A stretch of DNA of 64,000 nt from Chitinophaga rhizophila (GTDB lineage: Bacteria > Bacteroidota > Bacteroidia > Chitinophagales > Chitinophagaceae), in the NCBI RefSeq assembly GCF_019492185.1, contig NZ_JAICCF010000004.1:372001-436000 (forward strand), given 5' to 3'. The notes under the pieces are model-generated. The model was given only the letters and a program-made list of their open reading frames with translations, did not search any database and was not told the DNA's origin. Position numbers and translations under genes: made by a program. Shown here piece after piece: positions 53,882-62,699 of this stretch. The stretch's first letter is position 1. Each line of letters starts with the position of its first letter.

Positions 53882-55392
53882 TTATACCGTTGTGTTTCTA
53901 AATAATAAATGGTCAAAGCCACCCTCTTTCATAATCTTATTTGGATTCAGTACATTCCCAGTTTCAACAGAAAAGTCAATAATTGAACTACACCATTACC
54001 TTTAGTCACATTACAGATTGTCCTATACTTCCCTCTATTGGAGAACCAAAGATGACACCAGTTGCCCCTCCTTTAATCCACTCATTATCTTCGTTATTTC
54101 ATTTGGTGAATAATGCAATGTAACATCATCAATAGATCCCCATGCTTCAAAAAGGTCTGAACATTCACACCCTTTGCTGGATTTGGAAGCACATTAGTTG
54201 CAGTAGAAAACATTTGCTTCAATGACAAATGCGCTGCAAAAGCACAATTTGCGCAATTCAATTTACCACCCATTGGATTTAGATTCCAATAGCCTCCAGT
54301 AAGTTCAACCTTAGCGGCCGCTTTGAGCTCAGCCTTCATCATCATTCCTGTTCCAACTAAGTTTGCACTTGCAGCAGCAATATTGAGACTTCTGATTAGC
54401 TCCTCCTGAGCTCTCTTTACCTCCTCAATTCTAAATTGCATGTGCTCCCCCGTAAAATACTCAACCTGCTGTTTTCCACTATTATCTGTATAAGTGTACT
54501 TCGCATAGTTTTTCATTCCCAACTCCGGAGCAAACTCAAAATATGAAAACGAACCATTATCTGGCTTGGGCGCGCTCTGATAGGTTATTGCACTATGGGC
54601 TGCTATCTGCTTAAACGTCTTTTCCTCTCCTATAAGAATATCTGCATGGGATTGCGAAACATTATCAGTGACCTTCAGAACCGGTTTACCACCTGACAGC
54701 GTATAAGAGTACGTCCTTACTCTCTTTTCGGCCCCATCCAGATCAACACTTCTAATCACATCATTCTTCGCAAAAGCATAAGTACTATTCCATGGGTATT
54801 ATGCACTTAATGGATCCACACTCAAGAACTTCCCTAATTTCGGATCATACACTCGCATCCCATAATCCTGCTGATTCCCCTCTCCCTTCACCTCATTGTC
54901 ATTCTCCTTCCCATTAAACCCATACCTATAACCCCCCGCTTTCATACGCTCGTCCCGGCATCTGCATACCGAACGGATAATACTCTACTGTAGAGAACAA
55001 GTCTAAACTATACAGCCCTCCATCACCCAACAGTTTCTTATCTGTCACTGTCGCCAGTACATTCCTAAGATGATTGCTTAACTCAAAGACCTTACTTCCA
55101 CGAATAAAGTTAGTGTTTTGTCCATTTCCTAATCCAGGTCATACTAAATCCTCATCTGCAATATTGTCACGTTGATTATCAAAGTTAGTCACTCCAAGGC
55201 GGCTCGAACCATACAAATTTGCATCCAGTTGAGTAAGCGGTGCAGACCCACGTTGTATATAGGTCATCATCACATTACCAGTTGCATCCGAACATACCAT
55301 GTGGTGGTATCACGATAACGCCTGCTGATCCTGTTTCCAGATACATAATAAGTGCAAATTAAGCTATCCATTCCCAGCGGTTTGCCAGCAAT
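53882..55392 (-). pseudogene. Rhs copy B: truncated core with a papain-fold-like toxin tip, multiply broken
   Basis: From 55392 down, the sequence parallels copy A from its GKPLGMDS segment, with about 190 bp missing early. In-frame stops are seen near 55140 (TGA in place of a sense codon) and 54800 (TAA before YPWNSTYAF). The tip (54094-54759 open) carries GGYWNLNPMGGKLNCANCAF, the Cys-containing start typical of papain-fold toxin domains. Further parts continue in other frames (ATGVIFGSPIEGSIG, then NVTKGNGVVQ, then NPNKIMKEGGFDHLLF) to a stop at 53882. At least three frameshifts are needed to restore it. The Imm35-like gene lies 16 bp downstream. Confidence 0.85.
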
Positions 55393-55668
55393 TGATTTTA
55401 TTTCTCACCCCTATTAAACAATTTACTCTATGAAGACAGTGGTCTACATTTTCCTTTGTGTACTTTTTTTGGCTGTACGAAACATGAAAACCCTCCTGGT
55501 GGCCCTTCGGCACCCAATGCAGGATCATCAGCTTTACAACCGGCAGCTGGTACGACAGTTCATATGTTACCTACAACAGTAAAGGAAACCTGCTGAGCAG
55601 GATCCGAAAGGAAACCGGTACAGGCGCTACAAATCTCTTTTTCAGGGATGATACACAAGACAGGCTGG
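55391..55668 (+). pseudogene. 5' part of the YD-like lipoprotein gene (copy)
   Basis: This matches 50624-50901 with scattered changes, including a missing G after the T-run in the signal-peptide region, which shifts the frame. It stops at the codons for DTQDRL and joins the XRE remnant. The left edge lies exactly where Rhs copy B begins. Confidence 0.9.
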
Positions 55669-55948
55669 CCACCTGGTTGATAAAAGCAGTGTGTCCAGGG
55701 TGATGATTGGCAAGTATTAACGCGGAGAAGCAGTACCATCTATTGATGCTGCTAAGAAAATTGCTGATGCACTGGAAGTGAGTCTGGACTATTTCGTTGG
55801 GGAAAGGCTTAATGCTAAATTTGACAAAAAAACACTTAAAAGACTCGAAGAGCTAGAACTGCTGGAAGAGGATAAAAAAAGAACACTCTACGATCTTATA
55901 GATATCTATATTAGGGATGCTAAAGCACGTAAAGCGTATCCACAATAA
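55669..55948 (+). pseudogene. XRE-family regulator, C-terminal part with a stop
   Basis: The plus frame encodes the second half of an XRE helix-turn-helix (HLVDKSSVSRVMIGKY, a TAA where Glu is expected, then RGEAVPSIDAAKKIADALEV, SLDYFVGERLN) and a charged helical tail ending at 55948. The N-terminal half is missing; the frame begins inside the lipoprotein fragment. Confidence 0.8.
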
Positions 55949-55998
55949 CTCATACTAAAAAAAGCGTGGCTATTGCCACGCTTTTTTTAGTATGAGTT
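55947..55998. terminator. 24-bp perfect hairpin, bidirectional terminator
   Basis: Arms 55947-55970 and 55975-55998 pair perfectly around TATT. Each arm contains a seven-base A/T run, so both strands show stem plus T-tract. It separates the XRE remnant (+) from the 56038 gene (-). Confidence 0.9.
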
Positions 55999-56037
55999 GC
56001 ACCTAATAAATTCTTACTAATCTAAACCATAAGGCCT

Positions 56038-56643
56038 TTAAGAAAAGTGCCTTGAAGCAAACAAATCACCTATAAACGTTAAAGAATACATATTTGCCTT
56101 CCGAAGTTCTACCAGATCATTTTTAATTAAGTAGTTAAGGCTTGACATGACCTCATTAACGTCAATCTTAGACACTGAAGAATAAATATTTGACAATGTA
56201 TTGATTTCAGTTTTAATAGCTTCAATTGAAGCTCTCTCAAGCTTCTTGAGAGTTTTCAGTAGCTCTTCTCGTGCATTATTATTTAATAAAGTTCTGTTCA
56301 ATATGTATAGTCGCTCGTTTTGATTTATAATTGTCTCTGTTAACTCTACTACTCCAATTCTAGCAGCAAGTTTAACCCCCTCAATACCACGTAAATTTAA
56401 ATTCACTTTGACATCCTTATATATATATTCCTTATAATACCCTCTCCCAGGATGAGCATCTTTATAATTAGCTAACTCTTTCAATAAAAAACCTTCAACC
56501 GACAAAAAAATCGCCCTTAAATCACTACTGTCTAACACCTTATAGAGCTGACTATTGTCAACTAAATAGTCTTGAACCAAATAGTCAGATGAAATATTAA
56601 TACATTTCGTCTTATCGCTGACCAAAAAATAAGCATTTCCCAT
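56038..56643 (-). CDS. Immunity-like helical protein
   Basis: The 201-residue soluble protein is rich in helices (LLKELANYKDAHPGRGYYKE, then ARIGVVELTETIINQNERLY, then LLKTLKKLERASIEAIKTEI). No family is recognised. It starts 6 bp after the stop of a short Rhs-tip-like 3' remnant (56650) and ends before a strong terminator, the normal position of an immunity gene. It is intact while its presumed toxin is lost. Confidence 0.6.
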   Translation of the reverse strand: MGNAYFLVSDKTKCINISSDYLVQDYLVDNSQLYKVLDSSDLRAIFLSVEGFLLKELANYKDAHPGRGYYKEYIYKDVKVNLNLRGIEGVKLAARIGVVELTETIINQNERLYILNRTLLNNNAREELLKTLKKLERASIEAIKTEINTLSNIYSSVSKIDVNEVMSSLNYLIKNDLVELRKANMYSLTFIGDLFASRHFS

Positions 56644-56649
56644 CTATCA

Positions 56650-56780
56650 TCATTTGTTGAATATCGCTGATATATCACCATCTTTTAAGACAGTTACCTC
56701 AACGGTCTTAAAGCCATTCGTTTTAGCTTGTCTTCCAGACCAAGTTTCCCATGCCGCCTGTTCTTCCGTTCAACCAGCAG
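56650..56780 (-). pseudogene. Rhs toxin tip, 3' remnant
   Basis: A minus frame ending at TGA 56650-56652 reads AWETWSGRQAKTNGFKTVEV followed by LKDGDISAIFNK, like the end of an Rhs tip. Further upstream the sense is lost to stops and frame changes. Sequence from 56781 to 56924 shows no usable frame. Confidence 0.5.
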
Positions 56781-56924
56781 CAATCTTTTTGGACAGGGAC
56801 GTCTAACGAATTAACCACAGAACGTTTTATCCATCCTCTAGTTTCGGTTACTTATACTTTGCTACTATGATAGATTCGTTCAATCTCGTCACAAATCAAT
56901 TCATTCATATTTTCAGATACTAAC

Positions 56925-57626
56925 TTACTCTGGCTTCATCTGATAAAAATCTAAACCGGGCTTTTCCTCCTCTTGAACTATTAAGGTATCAAACTCTGGA
57001 TATTTCCATAGAACATTTGTCCTTAAATGAGAGATAAAACTATCCAAGTCAACAAGTCGACTTCTATATGTAGCACAATAAATAGATCTAGGAAATAAGT
57101 CCGGATATGGCTCCTGATTTACATCTCTTAGAACTATATTAGTTCCATCAGACATTTGAAACGCACTCACCTCATTTAACCTATCATGATCATCCTCAAG
57201 TGCGGATATATACAACATAAGGGATATGTAGCTTGCCATATATTTAGTTTTAACAAAATATTCACGTTTGAGAACCTCATCAAAATCTCTTCCAACAACA
57301 CGTATATTAGTTATACTTTTCCCCGTACCAAAATATCTCGCCACTGCTCGCCTTGTAACATTGAAAGTTGCGCCGACTTGTTCTGTCACATCCAATATAA
57401 GATTTGGAGCTTGCCCCTTTGCCTTTTTTATAACTTGTCTTATGCCGTCTGACAAACCATCCATATCAGTAGCTTGAATTTTAGAAACGGATTTCAATTC
57501 AGTTCTAGCTCCATCTATAATAAAATCGGCAGTTCGCAACTGCTCATTAGCCTGTTCTGCCACAACGCCAACATTTTTTCCCTCATTCAATAATTTAGCT
57601 AACCATTTCTGCTCAGCACTATTCAT
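56925..57626 (-). CDS. Nuclease-like toxin tip fused in frame to its presumed immunity protein
   Basis: The 233-residue frame has two unlike halves. Residues 1-120 look like a CdiA/Rhs-type C-terminal nuclease: NSAEQKWLAKLLNEGKNVGV, then the PD-(D/E)xK-type core ADFIIDGARTELKSVSK (Asp34, Glu43 and Lys45), then IKKAKGQAPNLILDV, then RVVGRDFDEV. Residues about 121-233 (MASYISLMLYISALEDDHDR, then YPDLFPRSIYCATYRSRL) read like a separate small acidic protein of the sort found as immunity. No stop separates them. The toxin half continues, after one A7-tract frameshift at 57630, the tip frame upstream. Confidence 0.7.
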   Translation of the reverse strand: MNSAEQKWLAKLLNEGKNVGVVAEQANEQLRTADFIIDGARTELKSVSKIQATDMDGLSDGIRQVIKKAKGQAPNLILDVTEQVGATFNVTRRAVARYFGTGKSITNIRVVGRDFDEVLKREYFVKTKYMASYISLMLYISALEDDHDRLNEVSAFQMSDGTNIVLRDVNQEPYPDLFPRSIYCATYRSRLVDLDSFISHLRTNVLWKYPEFDTLIVQEEEKPGLDFYQMKPE

Positions 57627-58108
57627 GTTGAATTTTTTTCTACAATCAGCTGTACTACATTACCAAATTTATTTTTTAAAAGCAAATTAGCATAGCTGCC
57701 TGCCTTAGATGAACCACCAAAGTCCACTTGAGAATTCGGATCCGGGTTTAAGACGTTAAAAGCAAAACCAGTTACGGATAAAGTTGTGGCTTGATTAGTT
57801 GGAACAGACGCCCAAATTGCTATACTCCAAAATGATTTTTCAGCTAGGGCGAATACATATGGAGCTCCAACAACAGCTGTAATAATCCCTGCCGTTAAAA
57901 TTGTACCACGAAAGGCGTTGTCTCTGCCCGCCCTAGCATAATCGTTTGATGGCATGTATGCTCCCGGAGGAAGAGGGTGCCTTATAGCGTCAGACGGCAT
58001 CATCCATTGATTGCGAACAGGGTCCCAATGACTCGCCTCTGCTCCATCAAGATCATTGGCATCGATCGGTCTATCACTTGCAAACTGATAAGGCGTTAAC
58101 TCCGGATA
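57623..58108 (-). pseudogene. Rhs copy A: linker/pre-toxin part
   Basis: After the in-frame TAA that ends the core frame (near 58109), the same sense continues (YPELTPYQFASDRPIDANDL, then SHWDPVRNQWMMPSDAIRH). It includes two hydrophobic segments (TILTAGIITAVVGAPYVFAL and FWSIAIWASVP) and then SSKAGSYANLLLKNKFGNVV. It stops at 57623 after a run of seven As. Dropping the shift joins it to the nuclease half of the next ORF, giving one continuous tip. Confidence 0.75.
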
Positions 58109-60103
58109 TTATTTCGTCGGATCCACACTCAAGAACTTCCCTATCCTCGGATCATAGATTCGTAACCCATAATCCTGCTGATTTTCTTCTCTCTTCACCT
58201 CATTGTCATTCTCCTTCCCATTGAACCCATACCTATACCCCCCACTTTCATACGCTCTTCCCGGCATCTGCATACCGAACGGATAATATTCTACTGCAGA
58301 GGACAAGTCAAAACTATACAGCCCTCCATCGCCCAACAGTTTCTTATCTGTCACTGTCGCCAGTACATTCCTAAGATGATTACTTAACTCAAAGACCTTA
58401 CTTCCACGAACAAAGTTAGTGATTTGTCCATTTCCTAATCCAGGTAATACTACATCCTCATCTGCAATATTATTACGTTGATTATCAAAGTTAATCACTC
58501 CAAGGCGGCTCGAACCATACAAACTTGCATCCAGTTGAGTAAGCGGTGCAGACCCACGTTGTACATAGGTCATCATCACATTACCAGTTGCATCCCGAAC
58601 ATACCATGTGGTGGTATCAAGATAACGCTTGCTGATCCTGTTTCCAGATACATCATAAGTGTAAAGAATGCTGTCCCCGTTTTCTTTTACAATATCTCTT
58701 ATTTTACCATATAAGGTCCAGTCTATAACGCGTATACCAGCGGACACGTCTTTTACCAGGTTTCCGATACTGTCATACTGGTAGTTCCCGGGCTGTTGCT
58801 TGTCAATGTCCTGACTATAATTACCAACTGGAATCGCATCATCTATCCAGCCTAGTTTATTGTTGCCTTGCTGGTATTTGTAAGTAGCTATCCATTCCCA
58901 GCGGTTTGCCAGCAAAAGTTTGGTTCCCATTACGGTTATAGGTCAGGATATTACCGTCATAGCTGATTGCCTCTTTAAAGTCGTCCAGTGCCTGTGCGTG
59001 CCAGCTATTGGTCGTCAAATCCAGTCCGTTATTTGCCTGCATACCCTTGATGCGGTTGAGGGCATCGTACCGGTAATTGTACAATAGCGGATTACCGATG
59101 CCGACTATGTGTTGACCAATAGCTCCTATATTGCCATTAAATAATGGCTTAAAGTCGCCAGCAGCTGCCGCAAAAGGACGTTTCTCTGCACTGATCGGTC
59201 GATAGTCGTCCTCCCCGAAATAGTGTAGGGTAAAGCCGAATGCATCTTTTGGTACAACAGATCCGTTACCTCCATCGCCTCCCATATCATGTGCGGCCTG
59301 CAATGATGTGCTGTTTACTCCCTTCAACCAGCCTTGTAATGTATAAGCATAGTCAACACCCTGTACCTGCTGCTGACCGAGAACTGTCCGTGCCAGCGCA
59401 CCATGTTTATAGTACTGATAATGCGCATCGTTCTCCCAATAGACCTTATCCCTGCTCGTCTCAACGTCGATGATCCTATTCTCTGCATCATACCGGTATC
59501 GGTGGTAAAATGCATCCGCCATCCCCTGGTTGATACGCAACTTCATTTACCTTTCAGCCGATAAGTCGTAATTATAGGCTGTCTTCTTGAATACATGGTC
59601 GCCATCTCCGGCTCTACCCAGCACGTACTCCTGCACCAGCGTATCAACATTGCCGTGTACATCATATGTATAGAAGGTTGCGGCACTATGCGGACCATTA
59701 TTCAAAGAAGCAGCTGTGTTATACAGTGCTGTCCAGGATACATGGCCGCGCAGATTTCGTCCAGCCAGCTGCCCCGGTAACATAAACGGCGCAGCTACAT
59801 CGTAGTTGGTACGGGTAATCTCACGCTTACTGGAGGCGATGTTATTCAACGAATTCTTAAGCCGATCAGGCGTTCTGCTGATATTATCTGATATACCTGC
59901 CGCCGAACTTACTTCGCCAACTTCATTGGTACGTCCCAATGAATCATACGTTGTATAACTAAAGCTAGCGGTTCCACGCTGCTTCGCATTCTGAGAAACA
60001 GCCATTCTGCCTAGCCGGTCATACCAAGTTAGATATGTCTGCATCCGGAGTTTTTTGTGAGACAATTCCACCCAGAGAGTTGTACCTGTATTCTGTCGCC
60101 GTA
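58109..60103 (-). pseudogene. Rhs copy A: RHS/YD-repeat core, broken into three frames
   Basis: The core is read in three consecutive frames. Frame 1 (60071-59547: LTWYDRLGRMAVSQNAKQRG, then SYTTYDSLGRTNEVGEV) ends in a stop inside the YNYDL segment. Frame 2 (59546-58857: YRYDAENRIIDVETSRDKVY, then YNYRYDALNRIKGMQAN) ends near AGKPLGMDS. Frame 3 (58930-58109: YDSIGNLVKDVSAG, then YTYDVSGNRISKRYLD, then GFNGKENDNEVKREE and LSVDPTK) ends in a TAA. Small indels explain each change; one more lies near 60045. The 5' part of the gene is missing: at about 60103 the sequence switches to the lipoprotein-gene copy. It is the longest Rhs remnant in the window. Confidence 0.9.
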
Positions 60104-60345
60104 TGGCAGTTTCTTAGCCTTGACTATAGTCTGAATAACGCCTCTAATGTGTCAGCTACCAATCAATTTGGACTTCCCACAGCGATGTCCGCTACCAGAG
60201 AATATCCCGATTTTCTGAAAGTGTTTTATACCGATCTGCAGATCACTTATGATTGCAATTCTACAGGTTCACGACATGCCATCCACTAGATTTGCAGTGC
60301 TGCTGATTGTAAGCGGGCCTTTTCGTTGATGCATGGAAAGTAAAC
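60102..60345 (+). pseudogene. 3' part of the YD-like lipoprotein gene (copy)
   Basis: This matches 51265-51508, including the end of the coding frame (FLSLDYSLNNASNVSATNQF) and stop. It has no start of its own. With the 5' part at 55391-55668 it forms a split second copy of the lipoprotein gene whose halves are 4.4 kb apart, with Rhs copy A and two tip/immunity units between them. Confidence 0.9.
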
Positions 60346-60393
60346 GTACTGATGATCAACATTATTTCGCTAGGCAGGTCAATAACGGCGCGC

Positions 60394-60432
60394 AAAACAA
60401 GGGATTCGACTTGGTATTGGATCCCTTGTTTT
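60394..60432 (+). terminator. Hairpin with T-run downstream of the lipoprotein-gene end
   Basis: AAAACAAGGGAT (60394-60405) pairs perfectly with ATCCCTTGTTTT (60421-60432) around a 15-nt loop. Confidence 0.75.
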
Positions 60433-60589
60433 ATGGTCCGGTTTATAAAATCGTTTACAATACCGGTCGATACTCTACGGTGTTGACGCGTATTGTTAAC
60501 GTACATGTTGTTGATATGAACTCATTAAACATTTGATTAACGATATGAGAAGTATCAATAAAAGCAATAATTACATCTCAGCGACATCT

Positions 60590-60797
60590 ATGTCTCAAAA
60601 CAATAATCTATGCAAACGTATCCTTGACCTGCGTAAAGCGAAGGGACGGTCACAAACGGAACTGACGGACAAAGTGGGTATATCTTATGCACAGATAGGA
60701 TGCCATAAGACTAAGGAGTACAACCCCTGCGGAAGTAATAAAGAATATTGCAGAAGTAAACCAAACAAGCTTATACACATTAGGCGACTACCATTAG
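60590..60797 (+). pseudogene. XRE-family regulator, N-terminal part, frameshifted
   Basis: From ATG 60590 the frame reads a typical XRE start (MSQNNNLCKRILDLRKAKGR, then SQTELTDKVGISYAQIG) and loses sense after about 45 codons. In another frame it resumes (AEVIKNIAEVNQTSLYTLGD) and stops at 60797. The segment GISYAQIG recurs in the fused transposase scrap at 47375. Confidence 0.8.
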
Positions 60798-61083
60798 CAA
60801 CTGAGTATTAAAATACAATAGATCTGGGTTTTAAAAGCATTTTGGCTGTCTCCCCAGAAGTATCTCAATGGGACAATGCACGTACCGGACAAAAAGCGAG
60901 ATCTTATTAGTTTTAAACATATTTGTCCGCAATGATGATTTTCTGTTAAACTTTTACTAAGTTAGTAATCGTAATAATTCTACCCCATCCTTGAAAGTCT
61001 CTCGAAAACAAAGGTCTCAATTTTATTAGTCAGTTAATCCAGTTTTCACCACTAATCATTTTTATAAACCCAAATTAATCTCA
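60798..61083. other. AT-rich intergenic region, no gene seen
   Basis: No supported reading frame on either strand. The right part is the leader of the 61084 gene. Confidence 0.5.
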
Positions 61084-62010
61084 ATGAAAAAACTGTTATT
61101 GGCAGTCGTTGTACTGTCCCTATCATTCTATGCCTGTAAAAGAGAGGGTGCCACTGATAAGCCGGTCACCCCGACTGATCCCACTACCAATGGTAAAAAA
61201 TACCCCGTACGTTTTTCTGCCAGCGAGTTTCTGCAGAAAATGGAACAAATGCCAGCCAGGAAAGGCGCGCCGGGTAGTGCCGCCAAAGATACCGGACTGG
61301 CAGGTAAAGTTTCTTACCTCTATTATCTATTGTATGATGGCAGCTCAGGAGGGTATCTTAAATCTGAAGTGCAGTCTGTATATGACAGCACGATTGAGTT
61401 TGGTATCTTTTCAGACTCTTTACCAGTGGGGAATTACATGCCTACACTCATAGCGAGCACAGGTCCTTTACAAATAACGGATACCTTGTTCGACTATTAC
61501 TACCGGATGCGTTTCTTTTTACCGCCTTCAGGTACTGCTCCAACACCTGATGTGTTTTTTGGTAACAACCATTTCAGTGTTTCTACGTCGAGTACCGGCG
61601 GTACGCTTCCGCTTTATCCGGAGCGCATTACCGGCAAAATAGAAGTGAATATCCTGGACGCGCCGGAGACAGGTATCCGGGTGTATACCAACTCTGCTTA
61701 CCGCAGTGTTGCTTACTATTCCAGGGATTATGGCGATGCCTATCCCAATCCGCCCGCATTGGAATTTCAACGAAACAGCAGGACAAATTTTAGCACTCAT
61801 CTGATGACGCCGGACTCAGAAGTGTATGTATGGGTTGAATATCCCGAATCCTTTACCGGTCAGCCGAGAGACCGGTGGATAGGCACCTTGCCGTTTAAAC
61901 CGGGCTATAAAACGACATTGACGGGTAAGTTGTATACTAAAATGCCTCCTGTAACTTTTGAGGTGTCATTGGATACTACATGGAATAACGGTGGAGATTT
62001 TGAGTTCTGA
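61084..62010 (+). CDS. Putative outer-membrane lipoprotein
   Basis: The 308-residue protein has a lipoprotein signal (LAVVVLSLSFYAC followed by KREG), a Pro/Thr linker, and a beta-rich body: VSYLYYLLYDGSSGGYLKSE, then SLPVGNYMPTLIAS, then YPERITGKIEVNILDAPETG, then RDRWIGTLPFKPGYKTTLTG. The strand order resembles FimB/Mfa2-like fimbrial-anchor lipoproteins of Bacteroidota, but this is a weak resemblance. No fimbrillin gene is adjacent. It is intact, with its own terminator. Confidence 0.75.
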   Translation: MKKLLLAVVVLSLSFYACKREGATDKPVTPTDPTTNGKKYPVRFSASEFLQKMEQMPARKGAPGSAAKDTGLAGKVSYLYYLLYDGSSGGYLKSEVQSVYDSTIEFGIFSDSLPVGNYMPTLIASTGPLQITDTLFDYYYRMRFFLPPSGTAPTPDVFFGNNHFSVSTSSTGGTLPLYPERITGKIEVNILDAPETGIRVYTNSAYRSVAYYSRDYGDAYPNPPALEFQRNSRTNFSTHLMTPDSEVYVWVEYPESFTGQPRDRWIGTLPFKPGYKTTLTGKLYTKMPPVTFEVSLDTTWNNGGDFEF

Positions 62011-62013
62011 TCC

Positions 62014-62053
62014 ATAAAAAAGCACCAGTATAAAATACCGGGTGCTTTTTTAT
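62014..62053 (+). terminator. Rho-independent terminator of the 61084 gene
   Basis: ATAAAAAAGCACC (62014-62026) pairs with GGTGCTTTTTTAT (62041-62053), giving a stem ending in a six-T run. Confidence 0.92.
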
Positions 62054-62112
62054 ATACTCATAGTATGGTATTTGCTACAGTACTATATCATAAACTGTAG
62101 CAGTATACATTT

Positions 62113-62196
62113 ATGAAGGAAGGGCAATCAAAAAAAACATCGACCGGTGATTTTGTTCGTGTACGGGGTGCAAGGGTACACAATCTTAAAACTTAA
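62113..62196 (+). pseudogene. UvrA-like protein, N-terminal remnant of 27 codons
   Basis: The short frame contains DFVRVRGARVHNLK, the highly conserved opening of UvrA and UvrA-like ABC proteins (normally followed by N(I/V)DLxxP), then a stop and unrelated sequence. It is a truncated gene start, with no other part of uvrA in the window. Confidence 0.75.
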
Positions 62197-62306
62197 TTTT
62201 CTACACGCTGCACATCCAGATGGTAAGTTACATTTTTCTTCATTAAATACAATCTTCTGACTGACTTGTCTCCTGGCGTCGCTCCTGCATGATAATAGAA
62301 TAGCTA

Positions 62307-62696
62307 TTATGTTTTAGACATTTCAGCATAAGTTACTTTATATCCTAAAAATACGCAGGGCAAAACACCTAAAACCATTAACACCCAAAACCAGATAGGG
62401 TTCACAACCGACAACCATAGCCACCCCATAACCAGCATTATTAATTTACCAACTATCAGATTTTCTCTCGCTTTTCCTCCGATCTTTGTGGTAGCTATTC
62501 CCCCTAAAAAACAGCTAACCCAGACACAAAAAAGTTTGATGATAAATTGAGAAATATTGGTGACAGCTAATTCCTGATTGATAAATATTTCCAAAGATGA
62601 TGCGAACAACCACCCTTGTACCTTGGCAAAAAGAGAACTCAATGATCCTATCGTTCCGAATCCTACTATGACGGAAAGTATCTTTATGTAATTCAT
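62307..62696 (-). CDS. Small four-TM membrane protein
   Basis: The 129-residue protein has about four hydrophobic segments (roughly 4-24, 48-68, 82-100 and 104-120), with a small-residue-rich loop SCFLGGIATTKIGGKAREN. No family is recognised with confidence. Its start lies 3 bp after the stop of the FAD monooxygenase gene on the same strand, so the two form an operon. AT-rich codon use matches that partner and differs from most genes left of 46 kb. Confidence 0.6.
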   Translation of the reverse strand: MNYIKILSVIVGFGTIGSLSSLFAKVQGWLFASSLEIFINQELAVTNISQFIIKLFCVWVSCFLGGIATTKIGGKARENLIVGKLIMLVMGWLWLSVVNPIWFWVLMVLGVLPCVFLGYKVTYAEMSKT

Positions 62697-62699
62697 TAT

